In this document: positions 1-7,540 of the stretch, piece after piece
Layout of the letters: the number at the start of each line of letters is the position of its first letter
How positions within the stretch are numbered: position 1 is the stretch's first letter
Source: Chromera velia
Lineage: Eukaryota; Sar; Chromeraceae
Direction of reading: 5' to 3'
Assembly (NCBI GenBank): GCA_018398765.1
Contig: JAHBMJ010003466.1
Span: 1-10,593 of the forward strand
Length of the DNA: 10,593 nt
The notes under the pieces: generated by a model
The model's database searches: none
Told to the model about the DNA's origin: nothing
The model's input: only the letters and a program-made list of their open reading frames with translations
Made by a program: the position numbers and the translations under genes

Positions 1-3
1 CTC

Positions 4-62
<59 letters not shown>
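1..62. repeat. (TG)n dinucleotide microsatellite
   Basis: An almost perfect GT/TG run fills the left edge of the window, with one interruption (tat) near position 29. It lies downstream of the last recognised protease exon on the minus strand, where it reads (CA)n, so it probably sits inside that gene's third intron. The true length cannot be judged because the window is cut here. Confidence 0.95.
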
Positions 63-65
<3 letters not shown>

Positions 66-323
66 GAGGGGTGGGTGGGTGGGGGTCGGGAGCCTCAGTG
101 CACGGGAGAATGCTTTCGTCACTAGCCCCAAGCAAACAGAAGGGCCTTAGCTACAGGGCAACTCGCCTCCTCCATGAAAAAAAACTAATCGCCGGAGGGC
201 ACCTCACAGATGCAACTGCCTTGATCCTGCTGTCGGCCTCTCTTCCCCAATTTTTATTATCGTCCCTGGCCCCATGCACTGTCAGGAAAACAAAACAACA
301 AACAGCTGCTGTTCCTCCCTCAC
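1..323 (-). other. Protease intron 3, 5' part (no exon found)
   Basis: The GTGAGG donor at 323-318 follows exon 3. The next exon should open with a base completing Gly and then a sequence like YVDD, but nothing of that kind is present on the minus strand down to position 1. A possible acceptor ending at 279 (CCTGACAG) would give a 45-nt intron and leads out of frame to stops, so it was not used. Intron 3 therefore probably runs past the window edge. Confidence 0.55.
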
Positions 324-1961
324 CCATTCTCATCGTCGTCTTTTCCATTATTCGGAATCTCCCCACTGTTGCTCCAGATCATGTTTTTGAGGTCTGGGTG
401 AAAGAGATCGATCCCGCTGTCAGGTACAGAGACGAGTACCGGCTCATCCCGAAGAGAATCCAAGTTGGAAGTCTTCGACACACGGTCACGGGCAACACCT
501 ACAGCTCGACCCACTGCAAAAAAAAACCAAGTTCCAAGAAGAGGAAGAACAAGAAGCGCACAAACATGCAAAAATGAATTAAGCGAAAAAAATACCTCCA
601 CAAACGGAGGGAAACACATGCTGCACACGTGGTCAGCGCTTCGACTCGCTCGCCAGAAATGTGCTACTTCTACCTACTACCACACAATGTGCAACGCAGG
701 TAGCGTTGAAACGCACACAGTGGAGCAATTCATTTTGAAAAAACAGAACCGACAGACAGAAAGGGAAGGAAGGAGAAGGGGAGGGGGGGGGGCAAGGGAA
801 GGTATCGAAAAGAACGGAAGGGGACGGAATTGAAGTGAAAGGAAAGTGAAGGAGGGGAAAGAGAAAGAGAGTGCATGAAATGCGAAGAAAAGAATTGCAT
901 CTGGCAGGCAAGGATATTTGAAGGAAAGGAGAACGTCCCTGTCCGCAGCGTCAGAAGAAGGGGGGTCAACAGATTGAGAAGACGAAAGAAATAAATAAAT
1001 CGAGTCTCAAATCACACGAACACTGCATGCGCCGTCACCCCGTGGCGCCCATACCCAGAATCAAAAGAAAGAAGAAAAAGCCATCCAATTCTTTTCGATA
1101 AAGTCTCTGTATGCCCGAACACAGCGACATACCTCCAATATCGTATCGACTGTCGGTGTTGAGGACATTATACTGCCCTGCGTTCGACAGATACGGATCG
1201 TTGGACCACGTTTGTTGCTGCGACATCACCAGGTCATCAAACGAGACGTCTTCGACCTCATCGACTTTCTGCAATTTCAAAGCCATGGCGATGGCGGCCT
1301 CCTGGCTGACGCACTCCACAACGTAAGTGTCCAGAAGGAGAAACTTCTTCACCTCCCCGATCGCATCTGCGAAAGGCTTCAGCAAGGGGTTCTCGTTCGG
1401 GTCGATGATGTCGGTGCACTTCCCTCTGCGTCTGCGTGCACCGTGTCCTCTTTTTTCAGTCGCAGCTTGCTTTGCAGGCTCATCGGCCTGCATTGCCACC
1501 ACTTCCTCATCCGTCGAACTGCATCAGCACAAAGGGATACGATGAGAGATACGTACGTGCTAAAAGAAGAGACAGAGCTAGGTAAAGTGCACGTCATGCA
1601 AATGAGCAATTGCTTACTTTTTTGGGTGCACAGCTGCGCTGACAAAACCCTCATCTTCTGCTGTGCTCTCCCCCTCGAGACTCTCTGCCCCCTCGTATTC
1701 GACTTCAGGCTTTTTCCGGATGATCAGAGTTCTTTGCGCCTTGCTCAGAAGTTCTTGTGAAAGAGGAGAAAGGCGCGCAAGGTCACCAAAGCCAGTGATT
1801 TGGTACCTCTCCGCGATGTTCAAGTCCTCTAGATTGAGCTTCGCTTCAAAGTCATCGAAAATGCCATCCAACTTCAAACCATCATACGCTGCAGACACGC
1901 CGGTCGTGTGAAAACTCACGGCGAACAACGCCAAAGCAACACACGACAACAGACGCCACAT
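324..1961 (-). CDS. Secreted subtilisin-like serine protease (S8), 5' three exons, 3' partial
   Basis: Predicted endopeptidase of the S8 subtilase family, entering the secretory pathway. Exons are 1961-1618, 1518-1133 and 513-324. All junctions are GT-AG and the phases agree (2, then 1, then 2 at the open end). Residues 1-24 form a signal peptide: basic WR, a hydrophobic core, then VSA before the likely cleavage site. Residues 25-160 are a pro-region with RRRR at 143-146. Residues about 170-218 (YVVECVS, then a helix, then VEDVSFDD) resemble the inhibitor I9 propeptide. NDPYL at 221-225 is typical of the start of the subtilase core. The catalytic Asp is D275 in PDSGID, followed by HPDLKNMIW and NGKDDDEN, the family block after the active Asp. 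A proline precedes the Asp where the family usually has a hydrophobic residue. Exons with the catalytic His and Ser lie off the left edge. ATG at 1961 is chosen for the signal peptide. Family assignment is secure; substrate is unknown. Confidence 0.88.
514..1132 (-). other. Protease intron 2 (619 nt), pyrimidine-rich in the sense strand
   Basis: The donor is GTATGT at 1132-1127. The acceptor is a T-run followed by GCAG ending at 514. The split codon (g + tg, Val244) restores the frame into the catalytic-Asp exon. The middle of the intron, at about 751-892, is almost pure purine on the + strand and so pyrimidine in the transcript. Confidence 0.85.
751..892. repeat. Polypurine low-complexity tract
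   Basis: The + strand here is nearly all A and G, with GAAGG, GGGGA and GAAA blocks and a G-run near 783-792. It lies inside protease intron 2. It shows no codon structure beyond chance open frames. Confidence 0.8.
1519..1617 (-). other. Protease intron 1 (99 nt)
   Basis: The donor is GTAAGC at 1617-1612 and the acceptor is GATGCAG ending at 1519. The split codon (aa + t, Asn115) joins exon 1 to exon 2 in frame. Without splicing, exon 1 hits a stop immediately after the donor. Confidence 0.85.
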
Positions 1962-2500
1962 GACAGTCTCCTCGCCAATTCTTTTGGAAGCACTGAGTGA
2001 AAGGAGCCCTACCAGAAGGGCTGCAGTCGAACAAGTTCTAGGGTGTCTACAGACGCAGTACGAAGATGTACAATGAGGTTGGACAGATCGATCGAGACTG
2101 AGTACACAGTTTTCGATGACTCTTTGCGCGATTCGCGATCGGGGAGAATTGTATATGCACAGTAGCCGAATATTCGGCTATGCATGTAGACGGATCGGAC
2201 GTACGTACAGAATTCGTGTACGTCATGCAGTCTGTCTCGTATAACTTTTTACAGACTGTCCCTCTGTTTATTCCCACAAAGTCTGGCAGTCTTCAGCGAG
2301 TGACCATTTTGAAGCAGCTGTGGTGACTCCATACGTTGAAGGGCGGGTGCATGAAAAGTTTCGGCTTAAAGTCCTGCTCTCCTGAAATAATCGGATCGGT
2401 GCTCTTTTGTGTTCCTGTCTCTTAGCTCTCACTGTCTCTGACCTGAGCACCTGAGGAGTTTCCCTCCGCGCGCGACTGCAGGCAGAATAGAATTTGAGTA
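1962..2500. promoter_or_regulatory. Divergent intergenic region between protease and hydrolase genes
   Basis: This 539-bp interval separates two head-to-head start codons, so it should hold both promoters and 5' UTRs. I see no convincing TATA box. It contains an 18-bp palindrome at 2163-2180 and several short self-complementary words (GATCGATC near 2086, CGCGATTCGCG near 2128, ACGTACGT near 2199). Just before the hydrolase start, an in-frame TGA at 2495-2497 limits any N-terminal extension unless a 5' intron exists. Confidence 0.5.
2163..2180. repeat. 18-bp perfect palindrome
   Basis: TAGCCGAATATTCGGCTA is identical to its reverse complement. It sits in the middle of the divergent intergenic region and could bind a dimeric regulator or be a chance palindrome. 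Confidence 0.85.
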
Positions 2501-4120
2501 ATGGAGGCAGAGAGGCGAGATGCAGAAGCTGACGGGAGAACGGCCTCTCAGGGCAGTAGAGAGGCTGCCGCTCTGAGGGCCGCACGTGCATTTCATGAAG
2601 GAAGTTTCCAACCAAAATGGTGGGCAAAAAACGGCCACCTACAGACCATTATTCCAATCACAATCGCCAGCAAGAACCCAATAGCAAGTGAAACGATGAA
2701 ACGGCAAAGATGGGAAACCCCTGATGGTGAAATTCTGGATGTCGACTTGTGTCCTCACCCGGGGAGTGACCTTGTCGCTGTGTGCAGACGTGAGTGCATG
2801 CACAAGAGGGGGGAGGAGATCGATGGACCCAGTCCAATGCCGCCAAACAATTGCGTGGGCCCCTTACCCCTTGAGTATGTGCGTGTGCACAAAGATGCAA
2901 TGCCCGGAGATGCGACCTGTGCCAGCACGCCGACCTCCACAACATTTCCCGATTATACCTCCCACAACCGCCCCATTGTGGTCCTTATTCACGGAATGGA
3001 AAGCCACTCCCGGGGACCGACCAACGTCCGGGTTGCGTCTGCCTTTTATCACAAGGGCTTCGATATCGTCGCCCTGAACTTTCGGGCCTGTGCCGTGCCG
3101 GTGGCGCTGGACGGAATGTACGAACTCACAGAAGAGCCCGGAGACGGAGACGGCCCGGAAACACCAAGCACAAGAGGCACACCCACCGCCGCTCCTGTTC
3201 CAGCCGCCACCCCCCTGCGCCCTCGTTCGTACCATGCAGGGTTCACGTTTGACGTCAATTGGATGTCTCGTCGACTCTTTTTCGCTTTCCCGGACCGTCG
3301 CATGTACATTGCGGGGTTCTCCCTGGGAGGCAACACCACCACCAAATTCCTCGGCGAATTGGGCCATTTCGCTGCAGACCGCAACATTGTGGGGGGTGCC
3401 GTTCTGTGCGCCGCCCTGGACCCTCACCTGTGCCAGAAGTGCCTTGACGGGGACCTGCCGGTTCGGGTTCCTGACAGCGAAGGGAAGACGTGGCAGCCTC
3501 TCCCATCAGATGAGGAGAAGCAGGCAGCTCGATGGAACCTGAACAGGTCCCTTTACGCAAAGCACTTCATCAAGTCATCGAGAAAAAAACTGGAGAAGGC
3601 ACATCAAAAGTCAGTCAGTCATTCACTGCCCCCCCGACGGGGTGCATGGGTCGGGCTTGCTGCAGGCATATATGTATGTTCATATTGGTCTTCCCTCCCT
3701 ACCGATTTGTGACTCTGGGTGTCTCCACTGATGAACCCCCCCCGTATGAGTAGATTCAAACTACGTGCGTCTGAGCAAGGCTAAGACCAAGAAGGCGAGG
3801 AGGAAGACAGGCAGAAGAGAGAGAGAGAGAGAGAGAACAAAAACGTCATAGAGGGACGGCTAGGTCACGGAGAGGCGAAGGGAAGGAAGGGAAGGCCAAA
3901 AATCAGCAAACGTAAACAAGAAAAGAAAGAAAGTGAAAGTCCAGAGAGAGCGGGGACTCGAAAAGAAAGAAAGAAAGAAAGAAAGAAAGAAAATAAAAGA
4001 GGAAGACCAAGAAGGCAACAAAAGAGGAAAACGAGAGACGACAGACAATCGAAAGAGAAGGGGGGGCAGTAAGGAAGGATCCTTTCTGCTCTCTGTTGTT
4101 TGCATGTGAAGCGAGAGAGT

Positions 4121-4181
<61 letters not shown>

Positions 4182-4219
4182 AGGGAGAGGGAGAGGGAGA
4201 GAAAGAGAAAGAGAAAGAG

Positions 4220-4271
<52 letters not shown>

Positions 4272-5461
4272 AGAGAGAGGGAGGGAGAGAGAGATCTTTT
4301 GACCCCTTTGCTCGCTCGCCATTTTTGTCTCATCCCTTCCCCGTGTCTTACAAAGAGTCTTTCTTTCTTGGCCATCCACAAACAGACTCTCTCTCTGTCC
4401 CTAATTCCCCCCCCCTTTTCTTTCCGTGCCGTGCCTGCAGTCATCCCGATGCCTTCAACCTCGACCTCGTCCTCTCTGCCCGTTCCTGTGGGGAGATCGA
4501 CACGGCCTTCACAGTGCCGGTGTGGGGTGCCGGGTCTCTCTTGCAGTTCTACACCCAGACGGCAGGAAGGAATTACCTGCCGGGCATTCGAGTTCCCTTG
4601 TTCGGGATCAATGCGATGGATGATCCCTGTGTGCCCCGTGCCGTTGTGCCCTCCGAGACCTGGCTGAAAGTCCACACAAGTCCGAACAGAAATACGCCGA
4701 GGGAAGCGCTTCCAGTGACGTTTGTGGAGGAGCCAGAGAAAGAGGAGGAGGCAGGAAAGGATGTGCCGGAGGAGTGTGGGTATGTGAGGTGGCAGGCGGT
4801 TGAGTTTGGGGGCCATGGGGGGTTCGTGGGGGACCACGCGCGGTGTGACTGGGAAGGCCGGGGTGTCGGGATGCCTCGTGACGCCGTGGCCGTTTCCGCG
4901 GGTTGGGGTCCATGGAGCCTGGCACGGTTTATCGCGTCGGTGGAGGCAGAAGTGTCGGGGGACCTAGTGGGAATGGAACCAGTGAGGCAGCGATTGCACT
5001 CAAGAACAGAATCACACAGTGAAGAGAAAGGGGGGGGAGTGGGTGAAAGTGAAGGGGCAGTAACGCTTGAGGAAGGGAAGGGAGAGGAAGAGGGAGAAGG
5101 TGAGGGTTTTCTGCCAGGCAGACTGTCCAAGTTCCTTTCGTCTCCTGAATTGCCCCCATTGCCCAGGGGGCAGGTAGAGCTAATTGCCAGTCCGCATGAT
5201 GCCCTGGCGGGACTGTGCGCGCCCGGGGCGGGAGAGGGGGAGAGCGAGGCGACCCCTGCTGTCAGCACTGCCGGTCCTGAAGGGTGGGAGGTAGTGGGGG
5301 AGGGGTCACCCCTCGGGGGGAGTCTTGCATTGACGCTGGAAGGTGAGGGGGGTGCCAGAGGGGGCAAGAGGGCGTCGACACTCGGGCCGGACTTCACAAA
5401 TGTAGCCCTGTCGGCGGCGACAGCGGCGGCTGCAGCTGCCGCAATGGATAACAGCTGTTAA
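2501..5461 (+). CDS. YheT/ABHD1-2-3/EMB8-family alpha/beta hydrolase, two exons
   Basis: Predicted serine esterase or lipase of the UPF0017 branch; animal ABHD3 members act on phospholipids, but the substrate here is unknown. Exons 2501-3609 and 4441-5461 join in phase 2 (aa + t, Asn370), giving 709 residues. The family N-terminal signature (F-P-WW-KNGHLQTI) is at 36-51. The oxyanion HG is at 164-165, NFRACA at 193-198 (family NFRGCSG), SYHAG at 243-247, nucleophile S274 in GFSLGGN, Asp 430 or 431 in NAMDDP, and H495 in GGHGG. Residues after S274 (LYAKHF, then HPDAFNLD across the junction) follow the family. Unusual features are proline/threonine-rich insertions at about 97-155 and 199-241, an acidic insertion between the Asp and His, and a tail from about 542 rich in Glu and Gly that ends in poly-Ala and Cys. 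No signal peptide is visible. The family normally has about 350-450 residues. An in-frame TGA just upstream fixes the start. Confidence 0.88.
3815..3836. repeat. (GA)n microsatellite
   Basis: Eleven GA units in a row inside the hydrolase intron. Confidence 0.9.
3961..3992. repeat. (GAAA)n microsatellite
   Basis: About seven GAAA units inside the hydrolase intron, within a wider purine-rich stretch from about 3860 to 4080. Confidence 0.9.
4112..4294. repeat. Compound (GA)n / (GAGGGA)n / (GAGAAA)n purine repeat
   Basis: A purine-only run (one T at 4120) is built of GA units with internal blocks of GAGGGA near 4170-4200 and GAGAAA near 4200-4225. It gives long spurious Arg-Glu or Ser-Leu open frames on the two strands. 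One of these reads through into exon 2 but contains the intron acceptor, so it is not coding. Confidence 0.95.
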
Positions 5462-5531
5462 GAAGTACACTTACTCACTTCCTATGTAAACACGCGGTCT
5501 TCAGACTTCAGCTGCAAGTTCAGCATTGCAC

Positions 5532-5595
5532 TTGACTGCTAGCGTGACTGTCTAGGTGACTGTACATAAATATACCTATCAGAGCTAGCAGTCAA
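5532..5595. repeat. 12-bp perfect inverted repeat with 40-bp spacer
   Basis: TTGACTGCTAGC at 5532-5543 is exactly reverse-complementary to GCTAGCAGTCAA at 5584-5595. The loop contains GTGACTGT twice, 12 bp apart. It lies about 70 bp after the hydrolase stop, so it could form a 3' UTR stem-loop. Confidence 0.75.
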
Positions 5596-5786
5596 ACATG
5601 ATTGCCTGCGGCTAGGCTTGCGGCCCAGTGCACAGCCTCGCAGCCTAGCTCGCAGCCTTTTATAAAGTTTAAATCAAGACATTGAAATATCACAGTCTAG
5701 ACCACAGTTCTCATCTGTGTATCTGCATGATCCTAAATATTTTGCTGAATTCTAATGATCCAAGATCTATTCTAGGATCTATTTAA

Positions 5787-5818
5787 TTAGTTAGTTAGTT
5801 AGTTACTTAGTTACTTAG
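5787..5818. repeat. (TTAG)n tetranucleotide repeat
   Basis: About five clean TTAG/TTAGT units, followed by TTAC-TTAG variants. Confidence 0.85.
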
Positions 5819-5950
5819 AGGATGCCAACTTGAAATCCCACTTAATCTAATATTTTTTATGCATACATTAATTTCTATATAAGGTTTCTATTACTAGTTC
5901 TATTTGGGACAATGGGATTTGGCGTCGCTAAATGTAGGATTTAACCCTCA

Positions 5951-5967
5951 ATCATCATCATCATCAT
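5951..5967. repeat. (ATC)n trinucleotide repeat
   Basis: Between five and six ATC units in the A+T-rich intergenic region. Confidence 0.85.
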
Positions 5968-6056
5968 TTCTAATTGAAATTCTAACAAATTCCTAAACAA
6001 TTTTATTTATATAATATTTCCATTATATAGATTTTTTAGCAATACTAATGTGCGTC

Positions 6057-6144
6057 TATAAGTTTATAACATTTCTCAGGCTAGTGATGCAATTCATAAC
6101 TAGATTCATCATCAGATTATTGTATACAAGTTTCTATAACATTT
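6057..6144. repeat. Diverged direct repeat in A+T-rich island
   Basis: TATAAGTTTATAACATTTC at about 6057-6076 recurs as TACAAGTTTCTATAACATTTC at about 6124-6144, roughly 67 bp later. Weaker versions (ATAATATTTCC near 6011, CAATAACGTTCC near 6166) suggest an old degenerate repeat. Confidence 0.4.
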
Positions 6145-6323
6145 CCATACGATTTTTCTAAATTTCAATAACGTTCCTATAACTCTAGCTATATAACTCT
6201 TCGGCACTGAATTGGCAGTGTAGGGATGACAAGGTCCGAAATGAATCAATAGGTCTAAATGAAGGCAAAAGATATGAGCTTTTGGGTATGCGTGGGTATG
6301 TGTGCATATATAACTGTCAAATT

Positions 6324-6351
6324 ACCCTTCGTTCATCACCCTTCGTTCATT
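6324..6351. repeat. 14-bp tandem duplication at the RRM stop codon
   Basis: ACCCTTCGTTCATC (6324-6337) is followed directly by ACCCTTCGTTCATT (6338-6351). On the minus strand it covers the last codons and stop of the RRM exon. Removing one copy would replace TGA by TAA at the same codon, so the protein end is unchanged. Confidence 0.85.
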
Positions 6352-6467
6352 CTCACTCGGATTGTGTGTCCGTTAACCATCTTGCCATCAAACCAAGCGC
6401 AGGCCCTGAGTGCTTCCTCCCTCTGTGCAAAGTCGACGGTGAGTCTTTTGTTTCCATTCTTGCCAAT
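6336..6467 (-). CDS. Terminal exon of an RRM (RNA-binding) protein, FUS/TAF15-like, 5' part not located
   Basis: The exon encodes the C-terminal half of an RNA-recognition motif, which binds single-stranded RNA. After an acceptor (GAATGCAG ending at 6468), the 43 residues read GNKRLTVDF (RNP1 position), then an EEALRACAWFDGKMVNG helix-turn, then HTIRVRM as the last beta strand, then NEG and TGA. WFDGK and the spacing to the final strand match the FUS/EWS/TAF15 type of RRM. The RNP2 half should lie in an upstream exon to the right, but I could not find a convincing one. An alternative donor GTGAGA at 6356-6351 could end the exon earlier, after HTIR, but no coding-looking sequence follows on the left. 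The gene faces the hydrolase gene tail to tail. A pseudogene fragment is possible, although this exon itself is intact. Confidence 0.6.
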   Translation of the reverse strand: MGKNGNKRLTVDFAQREEALRACAWFDGKMVNGHTIRVRMNEG

Positions 6468-6508
6468 CTGCATTCAGCGTGCCCACATATACATACATAA
6501 TATACATG

Positions 6509-6520
6509 CACACATGCACA

Positions 6521-6565
<45 letters not shown>

Positions 6566-6575
6566 ACACACACAC

Positions 6576-6608
<33 letters not shown>
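6509..6608. repeat. Compound (CA)n-(GA)n microsatellite
   Basis: A (CA)n block at 6509-6576, broken by a few T's, runs directly into (GA)n at 6578-6608. In the minus-strand transcript of the RRM gene it reads (UC)n then (UG)n, ending about 40 nt before the acceptor of the terminal exon. Confidence 0.95.
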
Positions 6609-6611
<3 letters not shown>

Positions 6612-7317
6612 AGAGACTCGCAGAGACATGTCGGCATGCTTTCGAGATCCAGAGGGAAGAAAATGAAGATATAGTTCAATTCATGTCTCTCGATGTCACT
6701 CGTTGATTACTCAGTCTTCCAGAAGGAACCACAAGACACTCACGCAGTGTGAACTAACGACCGCTGAAAATGCATATGGTCCCACCGACCTCAGAGCACC
6801 AGAATAGGAGTTCTCCCGCGTGATCCGTAACAAGACAAATCAGACTCTCATTTGAAAGTGTATCGTTGTCCGGCAGCTGCAAGAAAGTAGCTAATGAAGG
6901 CGATTCAGTAAAACACGTGCATGCCTCCTTGTCAGCCTGAGGCGAAAAGAAGCGAAACATTTGTGAACACAGAAGGGGAGTATCAAAAGGTTGCGTTTTC
7001 CCACAGTCGGCATGGAAGAAGCATACAACACTGTATGCATGACCAGATCAAAAGCTCGATGCTGGAATGATGAAACGGTTGCCCGCGATAGGCATAGCAC
7101 TTGACGTGATGAGAGAACTAACAGAAGAAGAAACGATTGATGAGAGAGAGTATGTGTGAACGAACCCCATGCAGTTCTCCCGACCAAAACCTCGACCAAC
7201 CTCCATCACAAGCACTTGCGCGAATCCTTGCTCAGCTGTTTAAATGCCATTCCCACAGGAAATCGTCGTGGCAGGTCGAAAGATTCAATGTTGGTCGGTG
7301 TTCACCAGAATCAATGA
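6609..7317. other. Region without an assignable gene, presumably RRM intron
   Basis: The composition is moderate and there is no microsatellite. Minus-strand open stretches (for example 6754-6960, with an acceptor-like CTTTCTTGCAG near 6881) could hide small exons of the RRM gene, but none shows a recognisable motif or a phase-consistent donor-acceptor chain. No RNP2-like strand motif was found. Confidence 0.4.
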
Positions 7318-7540
7318 TCAACCCGGGGGGATCGGCTGGCCGGGGGCCCAGGGTAGGTGATAACGAATTCGAAAACCGCCAGCGGACATGCAGACAAAGA
7401 ATTCAGGGGGGAGAGAAGCACCAGGATGCACGTTAGAATGAAGGAGCCTACCATTTTTTTCGTTCACTGTGGTTTTACCAAGTTGAACGCTCTCAAAAAC
7501 GCCGTACGTCACGGTGCGAGAATGATCGATCAATTGCTGT
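7318..7540 (-). CDS. Possible exon, unknown product
   Basis: After an acceptor-like TTTCTCTGCAG ending at 7541, the minus strand is open for 73 codons to a TGA at 7318. It has varied, protein-like composition rather than repeat-derived sequence. It includes DHSRTVTYGVFESVQ, then LPPEFFVCMSAGGFRIRYHLPWAPGQP. It lies upstream of the RRM exon on the same strand, so it could belong to that gene, but no good donor joins it in phase. I do not recognise a domain. Confidence 0.25.

Larger units (their letters stand above)
3610..4440 (+). other. Hydrolase intron (831 nt), repeat-filled
   Basis: The donor is GTCAGT at 3610, weaker than the usual GTRAGT. The acceptor is CCTGCAG ending at 4440, after a long C/T tract. 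Splicing joins KAHQ to HPDAFNLD in the correct phase and matches the family order. The intron holds (GA)n at 3815-3836, (GAAA)n at 3961-3992 and a 180-bp (GA)n block at 4112-4294, so the RNA is strongly purine-rich until the final 3' tract. Confidence 0.8.
5462..6335. other. A+T-rich gene-free region between convergent genes
   Basis: No open frame of note is present on either strand. Composition drops sharply from the G+C-rich hydrolase exon to A+T-rich sequence after about 5640. It should contain the 3' UTRs of the hydrolase and, on the minus strand, of the RRM gene; a TGTAA lies at about 5484. It holds a 12-bp inverted repeat (5532-5543 with 5584-5595), a (TTAG)n run, an (ATC)n run and several diverged copies of a TATAACATTTC word. 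Confidence 0.7.

Noticed and set aside
151-281. Minus-strand frame reading HGARDDNKNWGREADSRIK as protease exon 4
   Set aside because: Its acceptor (ending at 279) would make a 45-nt intron, and the phase needed by exon 3 gives stops within a few codons. The peptide also lacks the YVDD that should follow the catalytic-Asp block.
2864-3427. Minus-strand 187-codon frame
   Set aside because: It lies wholly antisense to hydrolase exon 1, which carries the HG and GFSLGG motifs.
4100-4440. Plus-strand Arg-Glu-rich open frame running into hydrolase exon 2
   Set aside because: It is the translation of a (GA)n repeat. Splicing from 3609 to 4441 restores the family sequence, so this part is intron.
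3860-4837. Minus-strand Ser-Leu-rich open frame of 325 codons
   Set aside because: It is the shadow of the purine repeat and of hydrolase exon 2, with no domain.
4573-5397. Minus-strand 274-codon Pro/Ser-rich frame
   Set aside because: It is antisense to the G+C-rich hydrolase exon 2, where stop codons are rare; the sense frame carries the catalytic motifs.
5787-5818. (TTAG)n as an interstitial telomere repeat
   Set aside because: The unit is four bases, is not a known telomere unit, and occurs only about five times.
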